Shown: in pieces, positions 23,946-32,825 of the stretch
Layout of the letters: every line of letters starts with the position of its first letter
Position numbering within the stretch: the stretch's first letter is position 1
Source: [Clostridium] innocuum
GTDB lineage: Bacteria; Bacillota_I; Bacilli_A; Erysipelotrichales; Erysipelotrichaceae
DNA length: 64,000 bases
Assembly: GCA_012317185.1 (NCBI GenBank)
Contig: CP048838.1
Location: 2,604,001 to 2,668,000, forward strand
Reading direction: 5' to 3'
Made by a program: the position numbers and the translations under genes
Notes under the pieces: generated by a model
The model's database searches: none
What the model was told of the DNA's origin: nothing
What the model saw: the letters and a program-made list of their open reading frames with translations, nothing else

Positions 23946-26192
23946 ATGGAGGAAGAACAGATAAAGAGATTCGTACAAACGAATAGTGAGATATCATTGA
24001 TGGATTTTTACAAAAGCTTGGAAAGACAGCAGCGAGAAGCCGGATATAGTATGCAAAAGACCAGTCTGATCTTTCCGCAGCGCCAGATCATCGAACTGGA
24101 AGGAAAGAGCTCCTGTAAGATATTCACTTCTTATTTCGAGAACTGTGAATTCATGAACCTGGAGCTAATGGATACGGCCGGATATAACCAAAGGATATTG
24201 GAGGGAAATATCTTCAAAGGCTGCACCTTCACGAACTGTAGAAACATCGCATCTATGAATGCATGTACGTTCATCGACTGTAATTTCAATGCCTGTGATC
24301 TCAGGCATACCTCATTCGTCCGCTGCAGGTTTGTAGATACGAGCGCAGGAGACTGCGATTTCCGGATGGCGAATTTCTCCCTCGCCGATCATGCAAAGTT
24401 GTATATCGCATATGAGACCTGCAAAGTAGAGGATACTCTGCTGCAGCCGCAGGTATCGGAAGAAGAGAGGAAGCAGACCGGCGATCCGATCAGAATGGAT
24501 ATCTTCCTCGATATGCTGGAGTGTTCCCTGAAACTGCTCCGTGATGCGATCCATCTCGACAGTGATGCGCAGATGACACTCGATCCGATCGCTCACGACC
24601 TGAATGCCTATATACAGATGACGCGAAAGGCGATGGAATCAGAAGGAATCCGGGAACGTGAGGAAACGGAGATATTGAACGATCTCGACGTGCATGAAGC
24701 ATGGGCGAATCAGATCTGCCGCAAGACAGAGGAGATGCCTGTCATCGACTGGACGAAGAGCAATTACAGCAGGATGAACCTGAAGAACCGGAATCTGTCC
24801 GGTATCGACTTCACCGGTTCCCTCATGAAGAACTGTGACTTTACAGCCTGTAACCTCACCGGAGTCGATTTCACCGGCTGTAATCTCACCGGTGCCATAT
24901 TTTTTGAATGCGATCCTTGCGCAGAATACCTTCGATGGCGCAAAGCTGGAGGACATCAAGATCGATCAGAAGAACCTGCAGCTATTCGAAAATGCCGGCA
25001 TCGCTGTGAATACGGACCAGACCGGCCCCATGAATATCTCTGTCAATCGCAGCGTCTTATCGAGGAAAGGAAATACGGCCGTCTGATGGAAGACAGATAC
25101 CAACGCTATCAGAACACTGCCTTCACAAGCCAACAATGGTACATCATAAAAAAGGCGATCGATGAAGATATCGAAGTCAAGGATATCGCAGATCCAAGAT
25201 TCAGCGTCGAACAGCTGACGCTACTCATAGACGCAAGGAGATCCGGTATCGACTTATCCGGATTGACAGATCCGGATATCAAGGAAGAACAGCTCAAACA
25301 GATATTGGAAAAGATAGCAAATGAGATGGGACTCTATGATGAGCATTATGAAAAGGTCAGGAGGAAGTGGCTCCGGAACATCACCTGGATGCTTCTCATC
25401 GGCTCTGTCCTCACGATCATCGTTTCTCTGCTCTATGTCACGAAGGATGAATGGCTGAAATACTTTGAAGAACTGTACCTGTCCTTCGATCGTGAGACCG
25501 TACAACTTGAGGCAGGAGAACCGTTCGAGCCAGCCTCCTACATCCGTTCTTATGATCCCGAAGCAGTGATCACCTTTCCGAATCGTGATGAGATCGATAC
25601 GAAAAAGCCCGGCACCTATTGGGCAGTCTACCATATCAGCAACGGCAAGAAGGAAAAGGATATGAAGCTGCTCGTGGAAGTGAAGGACACCAAATCACCG
25701 GTGATCAGCTTGAACAGATCCAGCATAACTGTGTCTGATCGTTCCGAGCTGAAGGCGGAGGAATATATAGATTCTGTCATCGATATCGTCGATGGCGATC
25801 TTCGCAGGAAGACGACGTTCGAAATGACAGAAGACCAGATCGTTTATAAAGTGAGCGACGCACATGGGAACGAAGCACGGAAGACCTTGGATATCCATAT
25901 AGAAAAGCCAAAAAGTAATGAGACAGAGAGCGTTCCAAAGACAGAAGGACCACAACCAGACACTCCACAGCAACAGGAGCAGGGGGATTCACCAATAGAA
26001 AAAGATATACCTGTTACGGCACAGGGCAGATCGTTTCCTTTCATAGAAGGCAAGACCTTCGATCAGACGTATCAGGAATGTATGGCAGCCGGTAATGCAG
26101 CAGTAAGCGCAGGCCAGGCAAATACGGCATCCTGTACCGTCTATGATGACGAGAATGGAATCCATAAAGGATACGTTTTAAATTTTGACTGA
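23946..26192 (+). CDS. pentapeptide-repeat membrane protein with DUF5011-like domains
   Basis: About 748 residues as written. Two pentapeptide-repeat blocks (CTFTNCRNIASMNACTFIDC; NLKNRNLSGIDFTGSLMKNC) flank a helical region. A single membrane segment (MLLIGSVLTIIVSLLYV) then leads to outer beta domains of the DUF5011/HYR type (VQLEAGEPFEPASYIRSYDP; SRSSITVSD-type) and a Pro/Gln-rich linker. The start at 23946 follows AAGGAG by 6 nt. Between a T run (24900-24905) and about 25030 the other frame encodes the better-looking sequence (TFDGAKLEDIKIDQKNLQLF), so two compensating shifts are suspected. Possibly a transfer-associated surface or mating-pair factor (inference). Confidence 0.7.
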   Translation: MEEEQIKRFVQTNSEISLMDFYKSLERQQREAGYSMQKTSLIFPQRQIIELEGKSSCKIFTSYFENCEFMNLELMDTAGYNQRILEGNIFKGCTFTNCRNIASMNACTFIDCNFNACDLRHTSFVRCRFVDTSAGDCDFRMANFSLADHAKLYIAYETCKVEDTLLQPQVSEEERKQTGDPIRMDIFLDMLECSLKLLRDAIHLDSDAQMTLDPIAHDLNAYIQMTRKAMESEGIREREETEILNDLDVHEAWANQICRKTEEMPVIDWTKSNYSRMNLKNRNLSGIDFTGSLMKNCDFTACNLTGVDFTGCNLTGAIFFECDPCAEYLRWRKAGGHQDRSEEPAAIRKCRHRCEYGPDRPHEYLCQSQRLIEERKYGRLMEDRYQRYQNTAFTSQQWYIIKKAIDEDIEVKDIADPRFSVEQLTLLIDARRSGIDLSGLTDPDIKEEQLKQILEKIANEMGLYDEHYEKVRRKWLRNITWMLLIGSVLTIIVSLLYVTKDEWLKYFEELYLSFDRETVQLEAGEPFEPASYIRSYDPEAVITFPNRDEIDTKKPGTYWAVYHISNGKKEKDMKLLVEVKDTKSPVISLNRSSITVSDRSELKAEEYIDSVIDIVDGDLRRKTTFEMTEDQIVYKVSDAHGNEARKTLDIHIEKPKSNETESVPKTEGPQPDTPQQQEQGDSPIEKDIPVTAQGRSFPFIEGKTFDQTYQECMAAGNAAVSAGQANTASCTVYDDENGIHKGYVLNFD

Positions 26193-26194
26193 TG

Positions 26195-26222
26195 ATACCT
26201 GGCAAGTTGCCAGGTATTTTTT
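26195..26222 (+). terminator. ICE palindrome followed by T-run (terminator-like)
   Basis: ATACCTGGCAA-G-TTGCCAGGTAT then seven T in sequence. It is the last copy of the palindrome family and the only one with a full T-tract. Confidence 0.7.
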
Positions 26223-26238
26223 TAGGAGGTAAGGACAC

Positions 26239-27525
26239 ATGAAAGAAATCATCAACATCAGTATTCCAAAATCACGCTTCAAACAGAAGATCAAACAGGC
26301 GAATGGTACGAAGTACAGCCATCGCGTCATCCTTCCGAAGGAAGCAGGAGCTTATAAATATCATGTACTATTGATCAGTGAGGACTTCGTACAAGAGGAT
26401 ATCGACAATATAGACAACAACGTCCTGCATTTTTATGCAGATCGAGAGATCCAGCTGTCGCAGCATCATCGGACGCCGAACGGAGAGGATGTCTATGAGA
26501 AGATCAGAGTCATGCCGAAGGAATTGTACAAAAGCTTCTATGGAGAATACAAAGACAACAGCAGGAAGAGATTCACGAATGAAGAAGTAGAATATCTGAA
26601 GAAGAACATATCCGTGATGGATTTCCTACAGGATCGTGCAGGCTTCAGCTTCCAAAGACAGGGACAACATTATTATCGCTGTGATCAGCATAGTTCTCTC
26701 GTCATCGATACGAGGAACAACGCTATGTTCTGGAACACCGAGCATATCAATGGATCCGCATTGGAATATTTGAGAAAGGCAGAAGGCAAGACGTTTCCAG
26801 AGGCGATGAATATCCTGATCGAATATCATAACGGACTTGCGCCTGACAAGAAGCAGTATATCGCACCGAAATATGAGCAGATAGAATTCAAGCTTCCGGA
26901 TTCACAACAGAATATCTCGAAGATCTATGAGTATCTATGTGACAAGCGAAAGATCGACCGTGACCTCATCAAGCGATTCGTCGATGACGGTAAGATCTAT
27001 CTGGATGCAAAAGGAAATTGCGTCTTCGCATGTGAGAACTACAAAGGAAAGGTAGATTCCGCCTTCGTACGTTCGACCTATTCAGGCTTTCGGGGAGATG
27101 TCGGTGGAGGAAATAAGTTTACCGGATTCTTCATCGAAATGGATCCAAAGGCTACGAAGCTTGTCCTGACAGAAGCCTATATCGATGGGTTGTCTTATAT
27201 CACGGCCAAGAAGCAAGCCGGTGAGAAGATAGACTTCAATGTGCTCGCATGCGACAGCTGTAATGTCATGAATGAGACGTTCCGCGTAAATTATCTTACC
27301 CGACCTGTCTTGAATCAGAATATCGATACTGTCATACTTGCATCGGATAACGATAAAGCAGGCAGAGCTGCTGCGGAAGAGTTCAAAGCATTCGTCCGAC
27401 CATTTCATAGGATACAGAATGTCATCGATGATCTTCCATCCCTTGGTTCTGACTGGAATAAGGACCTGCAGAAGATATATGAGAACCCGGAAGCAGTTCC
27501 GGAAAAAGCAATCATGTTGAAATAG
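26239..27525 (+). CDS. DUF3991/Toprim primase-like protein
   Basis: A 428-residue protein with AGGAGG 9 nt upstream. After an N-terminal region binding no recognised ligand comes a zinc-finger-like part (YYRCDQHSSLVIDTRNN, incomplete CHC2), FWNTEHINGSALEYLRKAEG as in DUF3991, and a Toprim domain with acidic motifs VLTEAYIDGLSY (about 309) and LASDNDKAG (about 367). Such proteins are relaxosome or primase factors encoded by many Gram-positive ICEs and prime complementary-strand synthesis. It is the last gene with ICE-type codon use. Confidence 0.8.
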   Translation: MKEIINISIPKSRFKQKIKQANGTKYSHRVILPKEAGAYKYHVLLISEDFVQEDIDNIDNNVLHFYADREIQLSQHHRTPNGEDVYEKIRVMPKELYKSFYGEYKDNSRKRFTNEEVEYLKKNISVMDFLQDRAGFSFQRQGQHYYRCDQHSSLVIDTRNNAMFWNTEHINGSALEYLRKAEGKTFPEAMNILIEYHNGLAPDKKQYIAPKYEQIEFKLPDSQQNISKIYEYLCDKRKIDRDLIKRFVDDGKIYLDAKGNCVFACENYKGKVDSAFVRSTYSGFRGDVGGGNKFTGFFIEMDPKATKLVLTEAYIDGLSYITAKKQAGEKIDFNVLACDSCNVMNETFRVNYLTRPVLNQNIDTVILASDNDKAGRAAAEEFKAFVRPFHRIQNVIDDLPSLGSDWNKDLQKIYENPEAVPEKAIMLK

Positions 27526-27865
27526 CTCTTATTTCTCCTAAGATATTGACCCTTATACAAAGGATCTTCAGCATTATGGCGTCGGCCTGCTTATCGTGGA
27601 GCCGCACTGGTGGGAGTTCAAAAGCCTATCTATTGTGATTTACAAATCGAGACGAAGTTCATCTGAAGGTGCAGGATAGGTCATAGGAGAAATCTGGAAG
27701 CAGATATCCTGTCGGGTCTGACGGACGGTACGGATCGTTAGAGAATAGTGATGGCTTCATCATGATCTCGTAGTCATCCTATCAAACAACGTACGCATTT
27801 TTTAATAATCTAGAATTTATATACATATGGATATGTAATATACTTTTTTTTGTTCTCTACTCCTT
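27526..27865. other. gap after the primase gene, no gene identified
   Basis: One frame reads YGVGLLIVEPHWWEFKS without start or recognisable match, perhaps a remnant. No attachment site can be defined. Confidence 0.4.
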
Positions 27866-27916
27866 TCGGAATATATCCCTACAGAGAGTCAGGTAGGTAT
27901 ATTCCGGCTTTTTATT
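27866..27916 (+). terminator. long terminator hairpin
   Basis: CGGAATATA/TATATTCCG with inner CCTAC/GTAGG, then GCTTTTTATTT. Its transcript is not identified. Confidence 0.75.
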
Positions 27917-28019
27917 TGTTGTTTCAAAATGATTGCAAAATATTATTAATATGATAAAATAGCATAGGCATTGATATGCTACTGCCTAGGTATCGTACAA
28001 TGCATAGCCATTTGGCAAA

Positions 28020-28043
28020 GTCCGGGTAAAACCGGATTTTTTA
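28020..28043 (+). terminator. intrinsic terminator
   Basis: TCCGG-GTAAAA-CCGGA followed by six T. It follows about 60 nt of non-coding sequence that could be a small RNA. Confidence 0.75.
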
Positions 28044-28316
28044 TTGCTTATGACACAAAAATGTTCATAATATGTTTACAAATGTTCATATAAGCAATAT
28101 AATGATTACGTTGCCGCTCATTGAAAAGAAAGGGATACCTAGGCAGTATTTCGCGGCACTTGACCACCTTAATGGTGGTCTTTTAATTAACCGTTATCAA
28201 ACGTTTAATCTTTTATCAATAAGTATTATAATAAGCCTAAATAGGCATCTAATTCCTCCATATCATATATTGAGATGCGCAGATGTATCTCAATAACACG
28301 TAAGGAGGAAATATAT

Positions 28317-28550
28317 ATGTGTAACAGATGTGAATGTAATGATTATGACTTTTATGGCTTTAGCGATTATGATTTCGACAGATTCGACTGGAACAGAGGC
28401 TATAGTTGCTATAATGACTATGGCAGAAATGCATTGAATGAAGCGGAGCGAGTAGCTCGTTTTGCAATGCGTCGTGACTGTAGAGAAAATCGCTGCGCAC
28501 GTCAATTTGTACGCTGCATGAGGAATGCTCGATGCGGATCTAATTGGTAA
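28317..28550 (+). CDS. small Cys-rich, Asp/Tyr-rich protein
   Basis: A 77-residue protein with AAGGAGG 9 nt before the ATG. The N-terminal half is acidic and aromatic with Cys pairs (MCNRCECNDYDFYGFSDYDF), the C-terminal half is basic with five Cys (RRDCRENRCARQFVRCMRN). It has no signal peptide or membrane segment. Resembles small spore-coat-like proteins in composition, but this is not a family match. It has its own upstream AT-rich promoter region and is followed by a terminator at 28658. Confidence 0.65.
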   Translation: MCNRCECNDYDFYGFSDYDFDRFDWNRGYSCYNDYGRNALNEAERVARFAMRRDCRENRCARQFVRCMRNARCGSNW

Positions 28551-28657
28551 CTAATTTATTATTAACTATTCGTTCACCCTCATTTAGCTTTTAACTGTGT
28601 ATTTGCGATTTCATCAGTAAAATATGAGAATACTTGTAAATGAATTATCCTACTATT

Positions 28658-28688
28658 GACTCCTGCCATAAGGTGGGAGTCTTTTTAT
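28658..28688 (+). terminator. intrinsic terminator
   Basis: GACTCC/GGGAGTC stem followed by TTTTTAT, about 110 nt after the Cys-rich gene. Confidence 0.75.
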
Positions 28689-28826
28689 CTTGAACATAAA
28701 AGATAGCTGATGTGTAAATGCGAAAATCACACCCTATATAAAGATAGTTTTGTGCTCTCTGATCATTGGGAGCTTATACTATATAAAATTAACATAATCT
28801 GACAGAAAGGTGTGAATGAACGAAGC

Positions 28827-29610
28827 ATGAAAAAGATCAATCTAGATAAAAATGTCTATGAAGCGTTGCTAGAACGTCTTCATTTTATCTTTCAGGAATT
28901 TGAAAATATCTATATCTCCTTTTCCGGAGAAAAGATAGTGGTCTTTTATTGATATCCTGTTGGATTTTAGAGACCAGTATTAAATAATAGGAGTTTTCAT
29001 CAGGACTTTGAAGCACAGCACAATGCAACGACTGATTATAGAAGAGGCCTTTCGGATGCTGGAAAAGCGTTCGCATCTCGGACTTTACTGGGTCTGTCTC
29101 CCTGTGCAACACGCTCTGCCTTGAGCAGCTATGAAATGTACTGGTACCCATGGGATAATAAGAAGGAAGATATCTGGATCCGTCCAATGCCTCAGCACGA
29201 TTATATCATCAACCTAGAACAAATATCATGACATCCTAACACTATAAGATGCATCAGGGGGTCTTACTAAGCAATTTTGCAGATGGTACCGGTTGTCTCA
29301 TGAAAATAGGAAAACGATCTGCCGGTTGGGGATAAGGGCAGATTAATCCTTGCAGCGATACAGTGGTTTCATCAATAAGAAATATAGCTATAAGCAACGA
29401 TGCTGGATCACGCAGCAAAGCCGCTTCACCGTTTCAGGACTATGCCAAAGAGGCACTCATCTTTACAGAGTCATCTGTCCTGAAATCTAGGTCAAGCTCA
29501 TCGGATGTGTCAGAGGAGCATATTTTACTGCTATATATGCTAAGACGAAGGCATTCGGATACCGTCATATAACATTTTCGAAGGGACATACATGCACAGT
29601 TCATACTGGC
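28827..29610 (+). pseudogene. decayed ibrA-like (PAPS-reductase family) copy
   Basis: Begins MKKINLDKNVYEALLERLHF, aligning with the intact gene at 48464. The PP-loop SGGKDS is mutated (SFSGEKIVV) and a stop follows. Further matching pieces occur in changing frames (SSYEMYWYPWD-like at about 29130, VASPFQDYAK-like at about 29430, FGYRHITF at about 29560). Many stops and shifts show that it is inactive. Its partner ibrB is not recognisable behind it. Confidence 0.8.
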
Positions 29611-29691
29611 AACATTGCCACCATAGTTGTGTCGCAACTATATCAAAAAATTTAACAATTCCATCTGATTTCGGCATACAGTCGGAGGTGG

Positions 29692-29945
29692 GCATGAAGC
29701 GAAGTTTGAGAGAAATCAAGAATGTGTTTATGTCTATCCTACGGGACATTAAGAAAGAGATAGACAGCGGCGAACAGCCGGGGGAAACTGTCATTGACAC
29801 CATGTTTTAAAATACCCAGAACGCCGTACAGAAGCAGAAACAGGAATTACATACCGTTGATGATGTGACAGCGTTGATTACAGAGCAGATAGAAAAGGTC
29901 ATGCTGCTGGAAAAGGAAACTAGCGAACAATTCCAGCAGTTTTTA
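29692..29945 (+). pseudogene. gene remnant of unknown identity
   Basis: MKRSLREIKNVFMSILRDIK... then a stop at 29808-29810; after a frame change, KQKQELHTVDDVTALITEQI and EKVMLLEKETSEQFQQFL look like helical coding sequence. I cannot name the family. Confidence 0.45.
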
Positions 29946-30673
29946 TGTTAGATTTCCGAATTGTTTCCGAAATATTCTCATTTTATTGCCAATTAAAAAT
30001 GGTATTTCCGTTTTACGAAACGAGTGGAATTGTAGTCCATGGGCGGAGAATTGGAAAACTGATAGGTTTGCCAACGGCAAATCTGAAAGTTGAAATGGAC
30101 ACGGATTTGCCGGAGCCGGCTGTGTATATATCAAAGGTTTTTCTCAAAGAGAAAACGCTCTATGGAATCACGCATATAGGAGCGCGATCAACAGTTGACG
30201 ATAGTCAAGAAATATCTTTTGAAACACATTTTGAATTTATTATAAGAAATATACGGACTCAAAATGAAAGTACAGTTGTTTTCCAAAATCCGGATTCCAC
30301 AAAAATCCGACGAATTATCCTTTCTTATAGAGCAGATCAGAAAAGATTGTTTGATCGTACAGAAATACTGGGGAATAAAACAGCTTGCTTCCGATTTTTT
30401 ATAGATATTAGGAAACACCAAGTAAAGCTATGCAACCATAAAATAATCTTGTCCGCTAAAGAATTTGATGTCCTGTATTTATCATATTCAAATCTAGATG
30501 TTGCATTTATGATAAAACAAATCTATGAAGTAGTCTGGCATGATTCGGCAAATGGTATTTATCATGCAGTAAAAAATACAGTTTTTTAAACAAGAAAACG
30601 GATTAAAGCATTTTCAGCGAATCATGATTATATAAAGACAATCGTTGGATATGGTTACAAATATAATGCGTAA
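29945..30673 (+). pseudogene. riboflavin-kinase-like plus winged-helix protein with in-frame nonsense codon
   Basis: About residues 28-105 (GIVVHGRRIGKLIGLPTANL, then PAVYISKVF, GITHIGARSTV) match the flavokinase domain of RibF-type proteins. The C-terminal part LSAKEFDVLYLSYSN...QIYEVVW matches an OmpR/PhoB winged-helix domain. A TAA stands at 30587-30589, but the same frame continues TRKRIKAFSANHDYIKTIVG and YGYKYNA to 30673, the expected end of such a domain. A nonsense change (for example CAA to TAA) is the simplest explanation. The start codon is uncertain (29945 or 30000). A flavin-linked transcription regulator is a possible former role. Confidence 0.65.
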
Positions 30674-31007
30674 TAGCAAAGTCAGTCGAGTCAATCAGCA
30701 CAAGATGAGCAGTGCATAAATGTGCTGCCGTTGACAGTCCTGCCCGCCTTTGCTGACAGGCGATCAAGGCAGGAAAGCCCTTAAAATGGTTTCCAACACA
30801 TTTCAATTTTATAAGAAAAGTTTAAATTTTTTTCTGGATGCAAAAAACCCGCACAAAACCTGGTGTCTGTACGGGCTTAAAGCCATCTTATATTCAATGA
30901 TTGAAAGGCAAACGATAAAAGAATCTACTGCTCCTCCTATTCGTTTCCCATCTTTCCTTCTTCACTTCAATGTTCATAAAATGATAATCTTTATCTCAGC
31001 TGTCAAT

Positions 31008-31466
31008 TCATCCAGCCTGTTTATTTTCTATCTCGTCAGTATATATATCCTGCTGTTGTCTCTGCTCATCTTTCCACTGTTTTCGGATCGGATATGAATA
31101 TTTATAAAATGTCGAGAGTGCCATTCCAATATTCATACAATATTCTCCCAGAGGGCGCTTGCTATCCAGACATGCCCTGATATTTACTTCAAAATCTTCC
31201 GGAATTTGTACACGTGGTCTACCGTATACACCATTTCCTTCCCGTTTCCTCTTTAGTGCATTCTGGATTCCTATTTTTTGACGCTCTTTTAGGCACTGAT
31301 AATACCAGTCCATGAATTCTCTGCAGAACTGATATACCAGAACAGCATCTGCACTCTTATTCTCCTTGATAAAAACTACATCTTCCTGTGCATACTGTTT
31401 CAGTTTTTCCATGACATTATCCCCTAAGCATGTCATGGACAAAAGTTCCATTTTCCTACCTGCCAT
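31008..31466 (-). CDS. resolvase-like HTH protein without catalytic domain
   Basis: A 152-residue protein with AGGAGGG about 9 nt before the ATG. N-terminal 90 residues are helical; GVYGRPRVQIPEDFEVNIR then resembles the recombinase linker GRP, followed by LGEYCMNIGMALSTFYKYSY as helix-turn-helix. No catalytic serine domain is present. Architecture matches the protein at 7953-8330. It stands alone; probably a DNA-binding regulator, function unknown. Confidence 0.6.
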   Translation of the reverse strand: MAGRKMELLSMTCLGDNVMEKLKQYAQEDVVFIKENKSADAVLVYQFCREFMDWYYQCLKERQKIGIQNALKRKREGNGVYGRPRVQIPEDFEVNIRACLDSKRPLGEYCMNIGMALSTFYKYSYPIRKQWKDEQRQQQDIYTDEIENKQAG

Positions 31467-31479
31467 CGTTTTTTCTTCC

Positions 31480-31905
31480 CTCCTACTGCAATCTTTTCAT
31501 TGCTTCTACGATGTTCATTCTCACAATCATTTCAAAAATTCTTTCAAACATGCTGTTAAAAAATAGAGCTGTTACAGGCGCATGATACTATCTTTGACTG
31601 TTTTACTGAGAGGTTTCATCAGCTGATACGAGTACCTTTTTGAAATTCCCTCATGCAAAGATCATGTATCTATTATGAAAGGGAAACACGATACCTTCTT
31701 CCAGTATCAAAATAACTGTATAGGGAATTGTTTATTTTGATACGAAGTGAAAGCATTGCATGAGACCTGATATAATATGGAAAACAACATGAGAGCTAAC
31801 AGACGAACTGTATACCTCCCTTGTTGCTTTGTAAATAATCCTCGATTTCTTAAATGACTGGTACCATTTTTGTGACAAAAGATCAAGTATCGTTTTTTAA
31901 GTCGA
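31480..31905. other. intergenic, nothing identified
   Basis: AT-rich, short open frames only, no convincing coding sequence. Confidence 0.5.
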
Positions 31906-31909
31906 AATA

Positions 31910-32341
31910 TTATTTTATAGAATGCCATTTCTCATTTCTCGATATCAGGTCGCGTATTTCTCTTAAAAGAACTGCTTCCTCAGACGGCTCAACAGCTGCC
32001 GGTTCTGGAATGCTCTCTTCTTTCTTTCGGCAGAATTTGTTGATGATCCGGATGATCGTAAAAATCACCAGTGCAATCAGCAGAAAATTGATGATATTCT
32101 GGATGAATCTTCCGTAATAAATGGCTGCTTCCGCCATATCTCCTGATGCCGGAGTGATAACATAGCGCAAACTTGTAAAATCGATTCCTCCAAACAGGAT
32201 GCCGATAGCAGGCATGACGATGTCATTCACAAGAGAGGTCACGATTGCAGTAAAAGCCCCTCCAATGATAACATCGACTGCTAAATCAATCATACTTCCA
32301 CGAGAAATGAATTCCCGAAACTCGGTAAAAAATCCTTTTGT
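31910..32341 (-). CDS. mscL: large-conductance mechanosensitive channel MscL
   Basis: GSMIDLAVDVIIGGAFTAIV, NDIVMPAIG and the second membrane segment (NFLLIALVIFTIIRIIN) identify MscL, a pentameric inner-membrane channel that opens under hypo-osmotic stress. The first visible ATG gives only 127 residues and cuts the conserved N-terminus. The frame reaches KGFFTEFREFISRGSMID upstream, but its first codon is ACA after a TAG, where family members have Met. So either a start codon was lost (ATG to ACA), or a shorter form is made from the internal ATG at 32293. Confidence 0.85.
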   Translation of the reverse strand, partial: TKGFFTEFREFISRGSMIDLAVDVIIGGAFTAIVTSLVNDIVMPAIGILFGGIDFTSLRYVITPASGDMAEAAIYYGRFIQNIINFLLIALVIFTIIRIINKFCRKKEESIPEPAAVEPSEEAVLLREIRDLISRNEKWHSIK

Positions 32342-32404
32342 CTATTTCAAATCATTTTCCACCTTCCCTACAAAATATCTCGGCATAAATAACACGCTAT
32401 GGGA

Positions 32405-32683
32405 TTACTGTTGTTCTATTTTTTCTTTTAATGCCTTCCCTGGCTTAAATTTAGGTGAAAAGTGCCCCGGTATGATAGTTTTTTCTCCTGTTTGAGGATT
32501 TCGACTGCTTCTCTCACTGACAAATCGCGCCTCAAAAGTTCAAAATCCAGCAATCTGTATTTTTTCTCTTTGTGCCATCTTATCTCCAATGAGTTCGATA
32601 AACTGATCTATGATCCCCTTTGTAACTTCTGAAGAAATCCCCTGTTTATATGCGATTTCTCTAATAATTTCATTTTTATTCAT
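32405..32683 (-). pseudogene. HU-family DNA-binding protein with internal TGA
   Basis: Frame of 93 codons behind AGAGGAG: MNKNEIIREIAYKQGISSE, then IQIAGF-stop-TFEARFVSERSS, NPQTGEKTIIPGH. The HU signature GFGTFEAR has the second Gly replaced by TGA (32540-32542), a single G-to-T change. All else fits a full-length HU protein of about 92 residues, which bends and compacts DNA. Either a recent pseudogene or a sequencing error. Confidence 0.8.
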
Positions 32684-32825
32684 AAATACTCCTCTTGACA
32701 TTATAAAGTGTTTTTCCTATCGTTATCTTCTTTGGCTATGAAGTTTTGAATGAAATCAGCACAGCACCCTCTAAGAAGAGTACTGTGCTGAATCAAGTCG
32801 TTATGCTATACAATCGTTGTTTCTT

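Noticed and set aside
28030..28296. 74-codon frame upstream of the Cys-rich gene
   Set aside because: AT-rich, no Shine-Dalgarno, covers the likely promoter region.
32540..32542. Recoding of TGA as sense codon
   Set aside because: TGA ends many clearly intact genes here (for example 7666, 21843, 43286 region), so a point mutation or error is simpler.
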